Origin: Sphaeramia orbicularis
Lineage: Eukaryota > Chordata > Actinopteri > Kurtiformes > Apogonidae
Direction: 5' to 3'
Assembly: GCF_902148855.1 (NCBI RefSeq)
Contig: NC_043966.1
Coordinates: forward strand, 24,355,588-24,419,587
DNA: 64,000 nt
Position 1 is the first letter of the stretch, and every line of letters begins with the position of its first letter. Under the pieces are notes generated by a model. It was not told the origin of the DNA. It saw nothing but the letters and a program-made list of their open reading frames with translations, and did not search any database. Both the position numbers and the translations under genes were made by a program. This document shows positions 10,571 through 25,330 of this stretch, piece by piece.

Positions 10571-13500
10571 CGACCACAGAGCAACAGGAAGAAGTGCCAT
10601 GTTTGTGCTCCGTGGGATGCGAAAACTAGTACCGTGTGTGACAAATTCATGAAGAACACAAAGCTTGTAAGTGCACACCATCATTACTGTGCTCTGCCAG
10701 TTCTGTGCATGAAAACACAGCAGTGAGGAAGCAGCCAGTTTCTGTGAGCAGATATTTATAGACTTTGGAGCTTAACTCTTTGTTTTCCGTTTGTCGGATG
10801 ACCAGAAGCATCAAACATACTACTGTGAAGTCATCATTTTATGGCTAAACATATATATTTATCTCCAGAAATCAGCACTCTAAGTTCAAGTGTAATTAAC
10901 AACAGGTTTTGTTATAGTATTTCTTACAAAAGAAACAGAAAATTCAACTTGACTGTTAAAATTTTCCAACTTTTTTCTCCTTAGTTTAACAATTTGAGAC
11001 ACTTTTAGCAGCTTCCAAAGAGGACATGGCAGAAAAAACACACACACACCACACACACAAAAGTGCTAATAGAAGTTATTAGACTTAAGAGGAAAATGTG
11101 TTGAATTGGATGACTTTCAATCTAAGAATTCTGAACTGAAACAGAAAAAGGCAAGTGTGCTCAACGTTTTGTTTGGAGTTTAAAAAAACAAAAACAAAAA
11201 CGGAAACAACACCAGAATACAACAGAAATTATTTAAGGCTCTGTTAAATTCTCAGCTTCAGGAAAAAAAATTAAAACAAAACAAAAACCATTTACAATGT
11301 GTCCTGAAAAGTCACAAAAAAGCCCAAACTAGTAAAAAAAATTAAATGTTTAAAACTGGCTAAATGTATCATTAGTTTTAATAAATAGGTTGCTATAAGA
11401 AAAAAAACAACAAATTACAATGTTAAATCTGATTAACTGTGCCAGAACTTTTATCAAACCACTTTGCAGCGGGAGTTATTTGACAAAGTAATAATAATAA
11501 TAATAATAACAAAAAAAAAAAAAAAAACAGCATCTCCTGGATTTAAAGTAACACACATCATGTTGTCAAACACAAAAATGCACTGTGAGCTCCTTTGGCC
11601 TTTCCAAAGTCAGAGACTCAAGAAAACTGAAAATGGAAGACCTGTGTCCACACGATTCATGCTTTGCAGAGCACAGAAATAAAAAGTTCTGCTGCGCAAT
11701 AGAACTTAGGCTAAAAACAGTACAATGGCTCTTCATTATCACTTTAAAATTGATTCAGCAGAACATTTTTAATTTTGAGCATGCATGTTTTCAGATGGTT
11801 TAGCTGCCCCAGGCTACTGCAACATTAAAAAGTACATTTGTGAAAAATATACTGCCAGGAAATACAGTAGACTGGTCAATGCTGTTCTCTGAAGCTAAAA
11901 GTCAGATGTTAGGAGGTATTCTAAACAAACTGAGCTGTTTACCTGGGAGAGTCTGCTTATAAGCCCGTGTATGCATGCTGAAAAGTAAAAATGTTGCATC
12001 ATAATGAAATACTTTTTCCAAACATGAGACATTATACAAGTAATAATAAAGTATATAATAGTGATTAAAGCAGCTTTAAAAAGAAGCTGCAACCTCACAA
12101 ACACTCCTGCTTATTACTTCAGGGATACTTTCGACTCAGAGAAAAAAGAAATTCACAGATGGGTGTTGAAGCTCATTCAGAGTCAGTCTGTGTTGTACAG
12201 CTGAGGAGCGGCTCCATCCTGGGACATCGCAAAGGCCGTTAAGGTTGTTAAGGTTGCGGAAACGTCCTCTACATTTATGATATCAAAAATAGGACTGATG
12301 CATTTCCTGCCAGATGCTCTGTGACAGTCAGTCAGAAAACACCGTAAACAGAAACTTAACCGGCTGTGGTAAGTTTTGTGTTAGTAGGTGCAAAAGTCAG
12401 CTTGTGCCCAGGTTTATGTTCATCAAAATGCTTGTGGTGATCCAGACAAAGGGTACATCTATGAAAAGAAAAGAGGGAAATATTACAAAGATAATTAAAG
12501 AAGCACTTGTGTGAATTTTACATATAAATATGTATTAAATAAAGGTAGAGATGGCTCTTAGGCTCTTTATGTCACTGTGTTTAATATTATTATTTTTATA
12601 CAATATTGGTAATGTTTTCCTCACCATTATCAAACTCACAAAGTAAACCTAAACTGACCAAAAAGAAAAATTCAACTGGGATTTCTCTGCTACTCTGGAG
12701 AAAAAAGATGGCGTATTATTAGCCTGTACAGAAATAGCTTAGAACAGAAATAGGATTTTAAAAGTGGGAACCTTCAGCTAGTCATGAAATTGGAATTACA
12801 TACGGACTTCATTAATGAGCAGTGGTCCTATTGACCCAGATTAATCTGCCATTATAAGAAATTTTACTGAACTACCAGTATTTCTAGAACTTGACACCAA
12901 TAGTGGCTAATACTGAACTTCTCAAGAGGAATTACTTACTTAAATGGTGCATAATTGCTCAAAATATATAAATTCAGTGTTTCCACTGATAATCCTTGCT
13001 GCTACACTATACATTTGATACAAAAAATCATTAATAGGTCTACACATTAGGCTATGCATATTCAAGTCTTGAATTTAAAATTTTAAGGTTTTACAACACG
13101 GAACAGTGGTTGTAGTGGTAGTGTCTTCCATCTTAATGGGTTGGTTCTGCTGTCTGTCACTACCAGATCAACTGCCCATTTGCGCATGTGTGACGATAAC
13201 TACTTGGACAAACAGCCCGAAATGCATTGTCAGAGACATTCAGAGTCATTCTCTACTGCAGATGGCTACATCATTGAGTGTATCATGACTCAATAATTAA
13301 TACTATTTTGTTATTAAATGTTATTATTAAATGCTGTTGTAGTGTAGTTATTTTCTTTCCTTGAAAATGCAGAACAGAAACTGACAACCCTGTGCACCAC
13401 CTATGAAACACCGCCACACCAAGAGATCAATTCCACAGGAAACATTGAAATTACATCTAGATTTTTCACAGCTAGTTTTAATAGGCTGATTTGAATGTTC

Positions 13501-14259
13501 AGTTCAAGAGACAATTTCTCACAAGTCAAAGAAAATTATTTTCAGACTTTCAAATGACCTTGAATTTTCCCCTAGAGATACTGGCTATTTCCTGTTGCTA
13601 AAATACAGTTTTTTGTGAGATGGTTACAAAAAAGTTAACAGTGCTACCACAAACCTATGGAACATTCTGATACTGGTGTACATTTAACATTAGTGTGGCC
13701 TGTGCCTGCTCTACTGCAGAATATTTACAGAAATGTTCAATTACAGGACTAAATCTTGCTAAATCTGTGATTGTCCATGATCATCTGCACAAACAGTGGT
13801 TAAGGCAATAAAGGTAAAGTGCACTTCCTGTTGCAGAATAGATTCTTTTTCAGGATGTTACATTTTCCTCTTTCTATGGGTCATGTCACAGGGCTTTGTG
13901 CTTCATTAGTCTCAACTCTTCAAATCCCCCTCCACCCTTCAGCTGCTCACACAGTTGTGTTCTTCATGCCACATACTTTCTGCAATCTTATGATAACAAA
14001 CTAAACCAACGGTTTGTGCACAGCAGCACTACCCACTCGTCTTTCTCACTTCCAAACGAGTCTCTCCTCTCCCTCGCATTGCACTGAAACACCACAGTCA
14101 TCCATGTGTCACATTTCTCCTCAGCTTGTGAACGATTTTTACAGTCACTGGAGGGACATTTTAACACATTTTGTGAGTCGCCAACTATGCTGTGCTTGTA
14201 AGCTCTTTGGCGGCATGAATACAAACACAACCAGTAAATGAAAATCCATACCTCTTCCT
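10571..14259 (-). other. rap2c 3' UTR and intergenic sequence
   Basis: No further coding exon is seen. The part nearest 14259 follows the rap2c stop on the minus strand and is likely 3' UTR, as RAP2C mRNAs usually have a long one, but its end cannot be fixed. A short AAT run followed by an A-run lies near 11490-11527. Confidence 0.4.
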
Positions 14260-16448
14260 TCATTGTACCACACAGGCTGTGCAGCACTGTTCCTGCTTTT
14301 CCGGCAGTGTGGAGTAATTCATCTGTCGGACTATCTCAGCAAACAACTCGTCCACCATGGTCTTGCTCTTAGCAGAGGTTTCAATAAAAGGGCAGCCCCA
14401 CTCTTGGGCCAAGGCTCGACCGTCTGATCCAGCAACTTCACGCTCAGACTCCAGGTCCACTTTGTTCCCAACCAGGATCAGTGGCACCTTCTCGAAGCGC
14501 TTCACTCGCACAATTTGGTCTCGCATTGGTCTAATGTCCTGAAAAATGAAGAGGGAGTGAAACATAAGTGTACAGTTATTCTTAAAGCCACTTGGCTGTT
14601 TAGAGCTGATATAAAATAACTTAGTCACACTGTTTTACACAGCATTATCTTGAAAATTAAGTATGGTAACTACAGAGCATTGTATTTTCTTAAAATTGCA
14701 GAACACTTCCATGTTAAATGTACCTTCTCGCTCCCTATCAAGACAAACTATACAGCCAAACACAGTTCACACCCTGAGAACATATAGTCTCCATAGTTTT
14801 GGGTTTGACTTGGCTAATTTCAGTGAATAGCTGATTATACATATGTGATGCTGATGTAAAGTGTTAAATAAGATCGAAAACTAGGGCAAAGTTATGGAAA
14901 CTGGGTTTTATGAGGTAAACAGTTTAGACTTTGTGAGGCAAGTATGTGTCCTCGATTCCTTCCAAACATTTAACTGAAGCTGTTTCTGGTTCTGAGCAGG
15001 TTTATGGTTAGTTTACATTTGAAGAGTATAATGTCTCTATGTAAACTGAAAGAAGGTATTAGAGAGCTCAACACGCATTTATACGTATCATGTACTAAAT
15101 ATTTACATATTTTCAATGACTTGTGAAGTATTGAACACCTTTATATTCTTCATACAAGTTAATAAAAAGAGCAAAGCTGTAGCAGAGGTGAACAAAGAAC
15201 CACGAAAAACAGGAAACTACCACATCACCGGAGGCATGGCCAAAATATACAGTAAACTACATTGACAAGTAGATTATAATACATCTTTTAGACTGGTGTG
15301 TCATGTTTCTTATTCTTGATCATAGTCCAAAGCTGCTGGTATTTCCTAGACAGTGTTAAATTAGATAATTTTACAACCTAAAAGTATGTATTTAAGTCAC
15401 AAGAGACAATTGATGCTCTATGCAAACACAACAACACATTTCAATGCTCATTATATATTCTATATGTATTTTTTGTAATTATTTCTTTTTATCTTTATTC
15501 AGCCAGGAGTCCCATTGATAACAGAAATCTATTTTGCAAGGTAGGCCTGGCCAAGGTAGTAGCCATACAAACTCAACTCATACAAGATATGCAAGTGAAC
15601 AATAACAGAGGAAGAGCTATTCAAGCACAATGACCTCAAGAAAACAATGACATTCCTCTCCCACTGGATTCTGTATGATACTCTAAAAATCATTAATGGA
15701 TGAGTGTTTTTAGTTTAACAACTTTTTGGAGATTATTCCAAGACTTTGGTGCATGGTGGGAAAAGCTGTTTTGCCAATGTCTGTCCAAACCTGGGGATAA
15801 ATGTTGTATTTATCTGTATATTCATGATAGTATCAATCAGAGCTGGTCTAGGGTGTTTTCATTTTGTGTTGTTGTGATTGTAATGTAAGATGATTTCTTC
15901 ACATTAGATGTCCATTGCATATGTTACATTAGTATGTGGTGAACGAATAGTTTGTAAATTGAAAAGCTGCTGCTGATGTGAAAAGCACATGGACATCTAC
16001 AAAAAGGGGGAATACTTTACATTAAATGCACTTTACTACAGTAACACTGGGTGTGTTATTTTGCAGGTCTTTGGATGGTGAATTTCCATTACTGCTTCAG
16101 TAAGGAGCAGATCTTGATAAGTGCTTAGCTGATGCAGTTTTCACGTGTATAGTGACCCACAGATCAGATACGTACCTGGAATGACTGCTGGTTGACCAGG
16201 CTGTAGACCAGGATGAAGCCCTGTCCGTTCTTTATATACAGGTCTCTCATGGAGGCGAACTGCTCCGTCCCCGCCGTGTCGAGAATCTCCAGCACGGAGG
16301 GCGACGAGTCCACCTCAATCTCCTTTCGGTAGAAGTCCTCGATGGTCGGGTCGTATTTTTCGATGAATGTGCCGGTGACAAACTGGACGGTCAGCGCGGA
16401 CTTACCGACGCCGCCGCTTCCCAGCACGACAACTTTGTACTCTTTCAT
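14260..16448 (-). CDS. rap2c: Ras-related GTPase Rap2c, 2 coding exons
   Basis: Small GTPase of the Rap2 group, which cycles between GDP and GTP at membranes and signals to effectors such as TNIK/MINK kinases. Coding exons 16176-16448 and 14260-14538 join in phase 0 to 183 residues, the normal length. The P-loop GSGGVGKS is at residues 10-17 and switch [10 protein letters not shown] at 32-40, with Phe39, which separates Rap2 from Rap1. DTAG is at 57-60, NKVD at 116-119 and ETSAK at 144-148. The C-terminus CCTACVVQ carries palmitoylation cysteines and a CAAX prenylation box; CVVQ points to Rap2c rather than Rap2a or Rap2b. Splice sites are canonical (CAG|GTACGT and TTTCAG|GAC). The intron is 1.6 kb. 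Confidence 0.97.
14539..16175 (-). other. rap2c intron
   Basis: A canonical GT-AG intron. It contains an unclassified interspersed repeat around 15475-15880 and nothing else recognised. Confidence 0.8.
15475..15880. repeat. Unclassified interspersed repeat in rap2c intron
   Basis: Contains wording typical of a dispersed fish repeat (tctttattcagccaggagtc, then aggcctggccaaggtag). It lacks clear terminal inverted repeats or target duplications. It could be the 3' part of a LINE; class not settled. Confidence 0.4.
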
Positions 16449-17130
16449 TGGGGCGATGGAGGCGGCTAACTTTAGCAGCTAACGGTTGAGCTCCGCTGCT
16501 ATACTCGCTCCAGAAACATTTATCAGATATTTTAAAGATCTAACAACAGAAATGCCTACTTAATGGTTATTCATAAAACCACTTCATTCACATAAACCCA
16601 ACCCCGCTGTTCATATTTGCTGTTATTCCTATGCTACTTAGCTTGTTAGCGAGGAAAAGTTGATGTCCGTTAACTCCGCTGTTAGCTTGCGGTGAAGCTA
16701 ACTCGTTTCAGGCTAAATTGACGGAGTCCCATACTCGAGCCTTTACAGCCGGTCTGAGAGCGCCGAAGTGCCGGGGACTCCACGACAAACTTGCCGTGTA
16801 TTTACAAACAGCCAGCCTCGGTGGTGCACATTACAGCTCTCCTCCAGACGGCATGCCAGTCCCAGCACTCACACCGAACCACCGGTCACTGCCGCAAACA
16901 CGCACCGCTGCCCGCTGATGTCCGTCTGGTCCTGGTCCGGGCCTGGTTCTGGTTCCGGCCCGTCCGGCACCTCGGCCTCTGGGTGTGCTATCGACGGATA
17001 CACCGCGGATGCTGTATTATATCCCGAAGGGCCATTGGGTGCAGTTTGTTTTAACACAGCCCTCCTGGGTCTGAACGCTGAAAGAAAAGCTTTTTCCTGA
17101 AGCTAACCGCCTGTTTTCCGCTAACTACAG
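16449..17130 (-). promoter_or_regulatory. rap2c: rap2c promoter and 5' UTR, CpG-rich
   Basis: Upstream of the rap2c start the GC and CpG content rises clearly above the flanks until about 17,130, as at housekeeping-type promoters. Several gctaac/gttagc motifs occur between 16460 and 16700. No start site can be fixed. Confidence 0.45.
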
Positions 17131-18530
17131 CATGACTTCCGGTCTGATTTTTGCTTTTCACATTAACAGTCTGACCTTTACAGCCCACTGTGAATGGGGA
17201 AACAGAGGTGGAAGTAGGATGACCAGACCCCCCCCCCCCCCAAAAAAACAAAACAAAACAAAAACAAAAAACAAACAAACCACAAATTGGCAAAAAAGTG
17301 TGTCCGAGTGGTGCCATGTAGGACACGATACACACATTCAGATGTAGTCCTTAACTTTGATGCAGACTGATTTCAGTGATGCAAAAAATAAGCACAACAG
17401 AAGTTACAGGTTAGGCCTTCAGCATGTGAAGAATTTACCAAATACACTTTACTTAAAGCTTATTTATAGTAATCACTAAAATAATCTTAAGTTTTGCAGG
17501 TCTTATGCAGTTGTCATACTATGTATTCCTTTCCAAATGGTTCAAAATGCATTAAAAGTTTCCACCTATACTATCCAGTCCTATATAAACATGACCATTA
17601 TAAGTATTCAGATAATTTACTCCTTTGGTAGTAGTAGATCATTTACTGGTACTTTAATAAAACTACTTATATCACACTGTGAAAGCACTGCACCTAAATT
17701 TAAATAAATAAATAAATAAATATCAGTCATAAGGTAAAAATTGTCACTGTGCAGTAAAATGGTTCGACTATTGTATATAGGGTACTCCATGTTCTGTATT
17801 AATTTTACTGGTACATTAACATTTATGTTGTATTTTACTCTTATAGATGTTTAAGACTGAGTAGTTTAATCTACACAAGTGCATCATATTCTGTAAGATT
17901 ATCATGTCTGTAGTGTTTTGTTTTTAGCTTTTTGACATTGTATTTTTCAGTTAATCTAACAGGTTTAATAGTTCATTTCACTTGAGGAGAAGAATTTGAT
18001 TCAGAATCAACACATTTAGTTATACAATTGTTACTGGGAAGGAACAGGAGTAAAAACTGCAATCTGAAACATAACTAAAGCTCTAAGATTAATATAGTGG
18101 AGGAAGAAGTACAGTTACCTACAGACGTAGTTGTGTAGAAGTATACAATGAAATGTGAACATGTAAAGTACAAGTACCTCTTGTGTAAAAGTACTTAAGT
18201 TACATTCCATGTCTTGGAAACATTATATCCAAATCACTACATTAAAAGTTGACCCCATATGAAAATTAATAAAAGGTTTTCTATACTCTACTACTTATTG
18301 GTGAATGTCCAATTCACCCTTTAATCTATAAAATATTTACTGTTTTGTTTCTTTTTGATTCAGCATAGGGATACTACGAAAAAGTGTACAAAAACTATAT
18401 GAAAATTACCAAATAACACTTGGTCAAGTCCATGAATTAGATATTTGGGGGGTAAATCTAAACATATTCAACAATCTGTGTGTTCACATTTACAAAACAA
18501 ACTGAATAACAAACTGAACAGGAAGATGAT
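17131..18530. other. Intergenic, no gene seen
   Basis: AT-rich. It holds a C-run followed by an A-rich tract at 17229-17280 and a short (taaa)n near 17702-17722. No coding exon or structured element was recognised. Confidence 0.5.
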
Positions 18531-21500
18531 CACAATTATGTGTTTTATTAAAGTTAAAACAGAAACAGCAGAACTCATCATAGGCACAGTAACTAACTTT
18601 TAATAGCTATACACGGCAAAATAAATTGGCATGTAGCACAGCAGCACATACAAGCACCACAAGCAGAAAACAGAGTGAAACAATAGGTGACTAAGAAACA
18701 GCAGTCACTTTCAAGTCTGTCCTAGAGCGTCAGAAAGAGTTTTTTCATATGGCTTAGTCCTGAACAGTCTTTGGCCCTCGTCTCTTTCCACAAGTCGCCA
18801 TTCGGTGTGGAACTTTTACATGTGTACCCAGGTAATAACAGCTCACCAAATGATGGATTAAAAATTAAGGTAATTATTTTAATGTCGATGCATGTGCTGT
18901 TTTTAGACAAATTAAATGAGAAACATAAAAAAAAAATCAAACTTTCCATCTTAAAGGCACAATTACAACTTAACAGTTTTAAAATGATGTTAACAATAAA
19001 TTCATCTTATGATATAGTCACAATCTAATGAATTTGTTAGTGAGTGTAACACCACAGTATTTTACGTTCAGAGCTGTTTTCCCACACACTGAGACAGACA
19101 GTGGTGATAATGGGAGCTGGTGAGGTGCTTCGGTGAGTTTTGGGTACACGACATACAGAGACCTGTCTCTGTGCACAGAAGCTTTAAGTCAAAAATCAAT
19201 GGTCAGAGGGCCGTCACAGTTCATCAGGATGACTCAGTCAATCCACCACTAGGACAAGTGCCATGGCAACAAAATCGCTGGCTTTAAGAGCAATTGAAGA
19301 GCATCACATGTCCAAATCTGCAGGAATAGAGTTGTGTAAGGTCGTCGCTGCTGCAAGAACGGAGCGTCAGGAATCCAGGTTGTTTGTAATTTTGACTAAA
19401 ATCCTGAGGAGAATTCAGATTTATTGTTGTTTTGGATGATGACAGTGAGGAAGCAAAATAAAATCCATTACATGAACTGACAGAAATGAACCTTTAAACC
19501 CTGTGTGCACATTTCCATCTATGCCCTTCTACTGTTTGATCTGATGTCACTTTGCTGCTTTTCCACAAACAGCCTGCAGGAGGCGCCACGCTGTGCTTTG
19601 TTTCGATGCATCACTGGAGTTCATGCATCCACCCTCAGCACTGACAATAAAGGAAAGCACTGGTTTGATATTCCAGTCCATTCTTGTCTTCTTTTTCTCG
19701 GCCTCTTCTGTGTGATTTCAGAATCAGATACTACTCGACAAAAATGCATTTGAAATGAACTAAAAGAAAGCTTTCTTTAAAGAAAATCATTCATGGCTTA
19801 CAGCTAGGCAATGTCATGCTTGGCAACAAACAGGGCTCTAGCAAACCAACAAAAAACAAATAAACAAAATACAGATCCCTTGAGGCAATCTTGTTAAACA
19901 AACAAAAATGATAGACATTATCATATCATTAACAATACATTGATTTTTAATCAACTCTTTTGTCTATATTTATTCAAAATAAATTTTGAGTATTTTGACA
20001 TAGTTATGTACATAAGTGCAAACAAGGTGAACGTCACACATTCGTCTACACCTCAGCAAGGACTGACATCACCCAGCACAGCTGGGCACGAAGAGACCTC
20101 TGGACCAAAACCGAAACTGAACTGACTAATGAACGCCCACCTCCTCACACAGAGATGAGCGGGTGTTCAGTTGGTGAACCACAGACTGTACTGTATATAA
20201 AGTTTAAAGTCTTTATATCACGCCCATGAGATTTTACGTAAAGAGATGAAGAGTTCAGGTCTGTCATTCAGTCCAAAAGCCTCTTTACCTCCCTGACAGA
20301 AAGGTGTTTGCTTTAAAAGCTAAAATCCATTCTTATTTTCCAAAAACACCATGTACAGGAACAAAATACCAACCAACCAAACAAAAAATTAAGGTCAAAT
20401 AAACAAAACAAAATAAACACCTGATCTCCCCTAAGGACCTTTGGATATTACAAGGATTTAAGTTTTCCATACAAAATATTTAATCACATTGCAATACAAG
20501 ACAAATCATTTAGACATTCCCTTTTTCAATAAGTTAGTGTAGTTCATTATTTTAAGTGGATAATAGAAAGGTAGCCATGTTGTCATTTTGCTGCCATAGC
20601 AACATCAACTATTACCATTAACAATGACTCCATCATTGTATACAAATGTAGATTTTCATATACCTTTTTTGTGGTTGGTCTACACAAACTATTAACTATG
20701 TATAAATGTTTTTTATTATTTCCATGCTGTGTTTTTTATGTAAAAAAAAAAGTTAAACTTACCATTAATACATGTAATTTTCATACACAGCTATTACATC
20801 TTTATACAATGATCGAGAAATAAGGCCCTCTGTTTATGCTCTGGACTGAATTAAGTGTCCACATGCTAAAAGATCTGATCATCCTGCATTAATGATCAGA
20901 GCATTTTGCATAATTATGACTTTTGATTCATTTCTGCACAATGAAATAAAGCGGGGCCAAAAGGAAATCAAGTACAGGAATATGAGAAAGGGAAAGAGGT
21001 AAAAACCTTTTTTTCGTGCCACATCACAATTCCCCAAGCTAATATGCTCTTGTGCATCGAAACATACCTCTAAAAATTCACGTGCCCTCAGAGGCACAGT
21101 TTATTAATCAAGTATTCTTTTTTGCAGCTGGACAGCAGTTCGTGAAGGCATAATGATGTGGGGTGGGGGGAGGGGTTTCTCACCTGGACAAAGCCAGCCT
21201 TTCAAATCTCAGACAAATATCTTGTCTGAACAAACACTCGGTTAAAGTCACTGAATGATAAAGAAACTTCTCTGCGAAAACATGTCAAAGACTTTAGAAA
21301 ATGTTGTCACTGCAGCTGCTCAACACACTTAAATAGAGGATAAAGAAGTCGATGTTGAACTGAAAAGTGACATTTCTTTTCTCTCTTTTTAATTACAGAT
21401 GTACAAAATGGCTTTGTACAACAGACACCCATTTCACCACTGTGTTGGGAATAAAAGAGGATCCGCCACATCAAATTATTGACTTAATATTACATAATGA

Positions 21501-23088
21501 TATAGTTTTTCTGAATACACTAATAATTCTGACTTTGCATTCTAAAATAATGACATTATTTTCAGATACTAGGTCTTTATAGGTCTAAATAATTTTAACA
21601 TACCATCTCATTATTTTCAGGAGTCAAGTCAAATGTTTGAGTTAGTTTCATTAGTTTCAAAAATTTTAAGATATTACCTTTTTGTTTTGAGGCACTAAGT
21701 CAAAACATTTAGATACTTTTTCATTATTTAGAGAAAACATATCAAGTCGTGAGATGCTATCTTACAATTATGAGAGAACAAGAGAAGATTTTTGAGATAT
21801 TAGCTCATTAATATACTGCCATTAACTTTGAAAAATTCAGTATTTATTTTATTTATCTATTTATTTATTACTTTATTGGGTAGGGACAATGCACATTAAT
21901 GAACATCTGTATTGAACAATATTAGATGTAAATGTGCCTGATTACTGTGAATATGCTAATTATTTTTGACATACTCAAATTATTTTTTAAAAACTCCTAA
22001 TTTTTCAAAACTGCATCATTGTAATGAGAGAACACATCAAAATCTTTAGCTCATTATTGCAAGGAAAGAGTTCATATAGTTTACATTCAGTTTCGTTGCC
22101 TTAAGAAAAGAAATGAAATCTTGAAATGATATTTACCCATTATTATCCTGGAACACTAGCTGTTTTGAGATACTGGTTTAGTAGTTTTGAAAAACTCATT
22201 AATTTCAGAATGTACCTTGTTATTTGTTTTAGAACGAAATCATTACTATTAAGTAAATATTATAAGATGATTATTTTGATTGATTTGATTGATCTTTTTC
22301 CATCACAGTGGTGGAAATGAGACTCCATATTGTACAGTTTGATGTCACAAAGATATAAACAGTAGCTGATACTTGAGGATGTAGAGTGATCTGTATTACT
22401 TCAGTAAAAACACTGTGTCAGTGTCCACCGGAGTGAATCCACTGAAGCACTAATATCTCCTCCTGAATGGCTGCGTCACACGTCAGCTGCTGTTTACATA
22501 CATCCTCCATAAAGGACTGAGAACTGTCAGAAACTAGGATTTCAGGGAGCCAGGTGTACTCTGGGCACTGTGGGTACTTTTGAAGGTAGGGGTACAAAAA
22601 CTGACGATAAAGGGTACTGTAATGTACCTGTACAGTGTATACTTGTACTTCAAAAAGTACGACTCTGCTCTACCTTTTCTGAGAGTGAAAGATATTTCTA
22701 AAAGTACTCACACAACCCACTGACATTAAATATAAATCTATATAACAATACACTTAGTTTAATGTCTTAACACAGTATCAGCTATGTGACCTCAGAATTA
22801 GTCTATATATAGTGAATTGTTACGTTTCAACATGGGCCTCATTCTGAAGGCCATGTTCAGTTTTTGCATTAGATACATTCACAACACAATAACATTATCT
22901 AAAATGAATAATGTTCAGTGGGAGATGCTGATATATCTGCAGCATTTACAACTAACCAAATATGTGATTTGTTGATTCTTACATAAGCTAAAAAAAAAAA
23001 AAACATCACTGTGTTCATTTTTACATGAACAAACAGACAGCACAGCTGCCTCAGGGAAGAAATTATATCAGAGATGTAATTTATTGCA

Positions 23089-23090
<2 letters not shown>

Positions 23091-23165
<75 letters not shown>
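23091..23165. repeat. AAT microsatellite
   Basis: About 24 uninterrupted copies of a trinucleotide. The apparent poly-Asn and poly-Tyr reading frames over it are artefacts of the repeat. Confidence 0.95.
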
Positions 23166-25047
23166 CTGTCTTTGAGTACTGCTCCATTCCTACTCTGCAC
23201 TGACTGTGATAGTTTAAGGAGACTCGATAGAGGCACATTTCAATTTGGATCAAACTGATAATTCAGATTCTGATTTTTTTTTGGCCATTTGTTTTTCTGT
23301 TTGAAACAACGGTGGCAACTGTATTTAGAGTCTAATGACTTCTGACAAATAAAAAAATACAAATAAAAAATAAAAAAAACAAGAGAGTAGAAAGACAACA
23401 TTTTTAAGTCAGACGGGACATTTTCAAGTTCTCAGCTTCTCCCTGATGAGCCACACACATTAAAAATCTTGCGCCACGTATTAAGCCTCGTTACACAAAC
23501 TGCACTTTTTAAAAGACGCAGAGGGAAACAATTATGTGGAAGAATTGTCTGGGCTTTGCATTTAACGCTGCAACTCCTTGTGTTTACCACCACATGGCAC
23601 AGAGTTTGGACACAGCTGGAAACAAACCCAGCTTCCATCTTGTGCAAAACGTCTGACATCAAGTGAAACAACTCCAGAGGTGCCACTTTAAATGTATGTA
23701 ATCTTACCTGACCCTCAAACACACTGTCTTCATTAGGATTTCATGTTAAATCAGATCAGGTTTTGTAGACTAAATGTTTTAAGAAGGTAAAACATCAGAT
23801 TGTCAGTCTTTTACACGGTTTCTGATCTAGTGTGATGCTTAGATTCCCAATCAAACAGACAATTATCAAGCACAACTGATTATCAAATCACTAATCAGAC
23901 ATCATGACCAGTGTGTTTGATTACTCAAAATAATCATGACCTTGAGGGCTTTTTATATCAAGAACATTGTGAAAGTCGCTCAACTCAGCCCCTTTAATAT
24001 TACGTTAGTTTCAAGTTATTTTAGGGTTGCAGTGATGTCATACTGTGTACATTTGTGTATCTAAACTCACATCTGAGTGCAAAGACAGAATAGTTGTGAG
24101 ATTAACTTTTAAGGTTGATGCTTAATTTTTACTTATCATTGCTTTTATGCAAATGAGAGATACACAGCATGCTGATCACTTCAAAAGGGAAACTTTTTAC
24201 AAACAAATTGCATTTTCTTCTGTCTTTATTCCTTTAACGGTCACTGCAATAATTGTTGTAGTAAAAATTGTGTTTTTAGTTTTATCTTTCAAGTTTCTAC
24301 TCAATCTTTGTTTTCATTCTAATCATTTTATCAGTTTTGTCTAAACAACACTTTGCATGATCTTATTTAGTATCCTACTGTTGTATCATGACTGTTATTG
24401 CTGCCACTGCATTAACACCTATTCCACTGAGGACTAATAAAGTTCAATTAGACTTGACTTGTATATCATGTTTTCTGTTGCACCATAAAAATCTCACTGT
24501 TGCAACCCCATATTCATTAGTTTAAGTTTGAAAACCTAATTTGCATTTGTTTTAAGTCAGTGATATTAGATTCTGATTGAAAAATGAAAATTCAAAATTT
24601 TGTGAAGCAATAAAAACTGAAAATGGTGGCCAATGTAGCAACTATTTTTTCTTAAAAAAAAAAAGAGCTACTGTATAAGATGATATACAGTATTTTTGGA
24701 ACAACAGATATTTTGTCTTTAATTGTACATTAAAACATTTTTCTTGTCTCCTCTGCAGCAGATAAATCAAAGGCACAAACAAACAAATAACTCACTGACA
24801 TTTCAGAGATGAGATGAGAGTAAAGACCATAGAGTAATAAACATGGTACTACTCAAATCTTACATTTCATAGTCATCTCGGAACGTAAACGTGAATGATA
24901 TGAAATACTCTTTCATTTTAATGATGTGTAACGGACGTACATATGGATTTCTATTATTGGTTTTTCAGAGTTTCTGACTTTAGAACAGTCAAATGTGTTG
25001 GGTTGCCTTATGGCTCCAACCCATAAAGGGCATTTAGTCTCAAATAA

Positions 25048-25080
25048 GTGTGTGTGTGTGTGTGTGTGTCTGTGTGTGTA
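25048..25080. repeat. TG microsatellite
   Basis: A (tg)n run with one interruption, 250 bp downstream of the mbnl3 terminal coding exon on the minus strand. Confidence 0.85.
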
Positions 25081-25330
25081 CTTTTTAAGGTGTGGGCGTG
25101 TATGGCTGTGAGAACAAGAGAGCTCTATTGCTCAGCCTGGTCTTCAAGTCTGTATGCATCAGGATGGCTGCAGTAAATCAACAGTAATACGTCCAGGCTT
25201 GTATTGCGTTCTGAACTGAACATCTCAAAGTAAGTTTCACATCGCTCAGCCAGTGTGCACTGAAGGTTAGGCACGTGTTTGCTGCATTCAGAGAAATGAC
25301 AGCCCTGTGAGCGCACAGCTTTCAGGGGCT

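Larger units (their letters stand above)
18531..25330 (-). other. Probable mbnl3 3' UTR and downstream sequence
   Basis: No coding exon is seen. On the minus strand this follows the mbnl3 stop codons; MBNL genes usually carry long 3' UTRs. A minus-strand AATAAA (tttatt at 18544-18549) is one candidate end, but others exist and none is proven. The region includes an unclassified repeat near 21840-21960 (tattgggtagggacaatgca), an AAT microsatellite at 23091-23165 and a TG run at 25048-25080. Confidence 0.35.

Noticed and set aside
23025-23258. Poly-Asn and poly-Tyr reading frames
   Set aside because: Translations of an AAT microsatellite.
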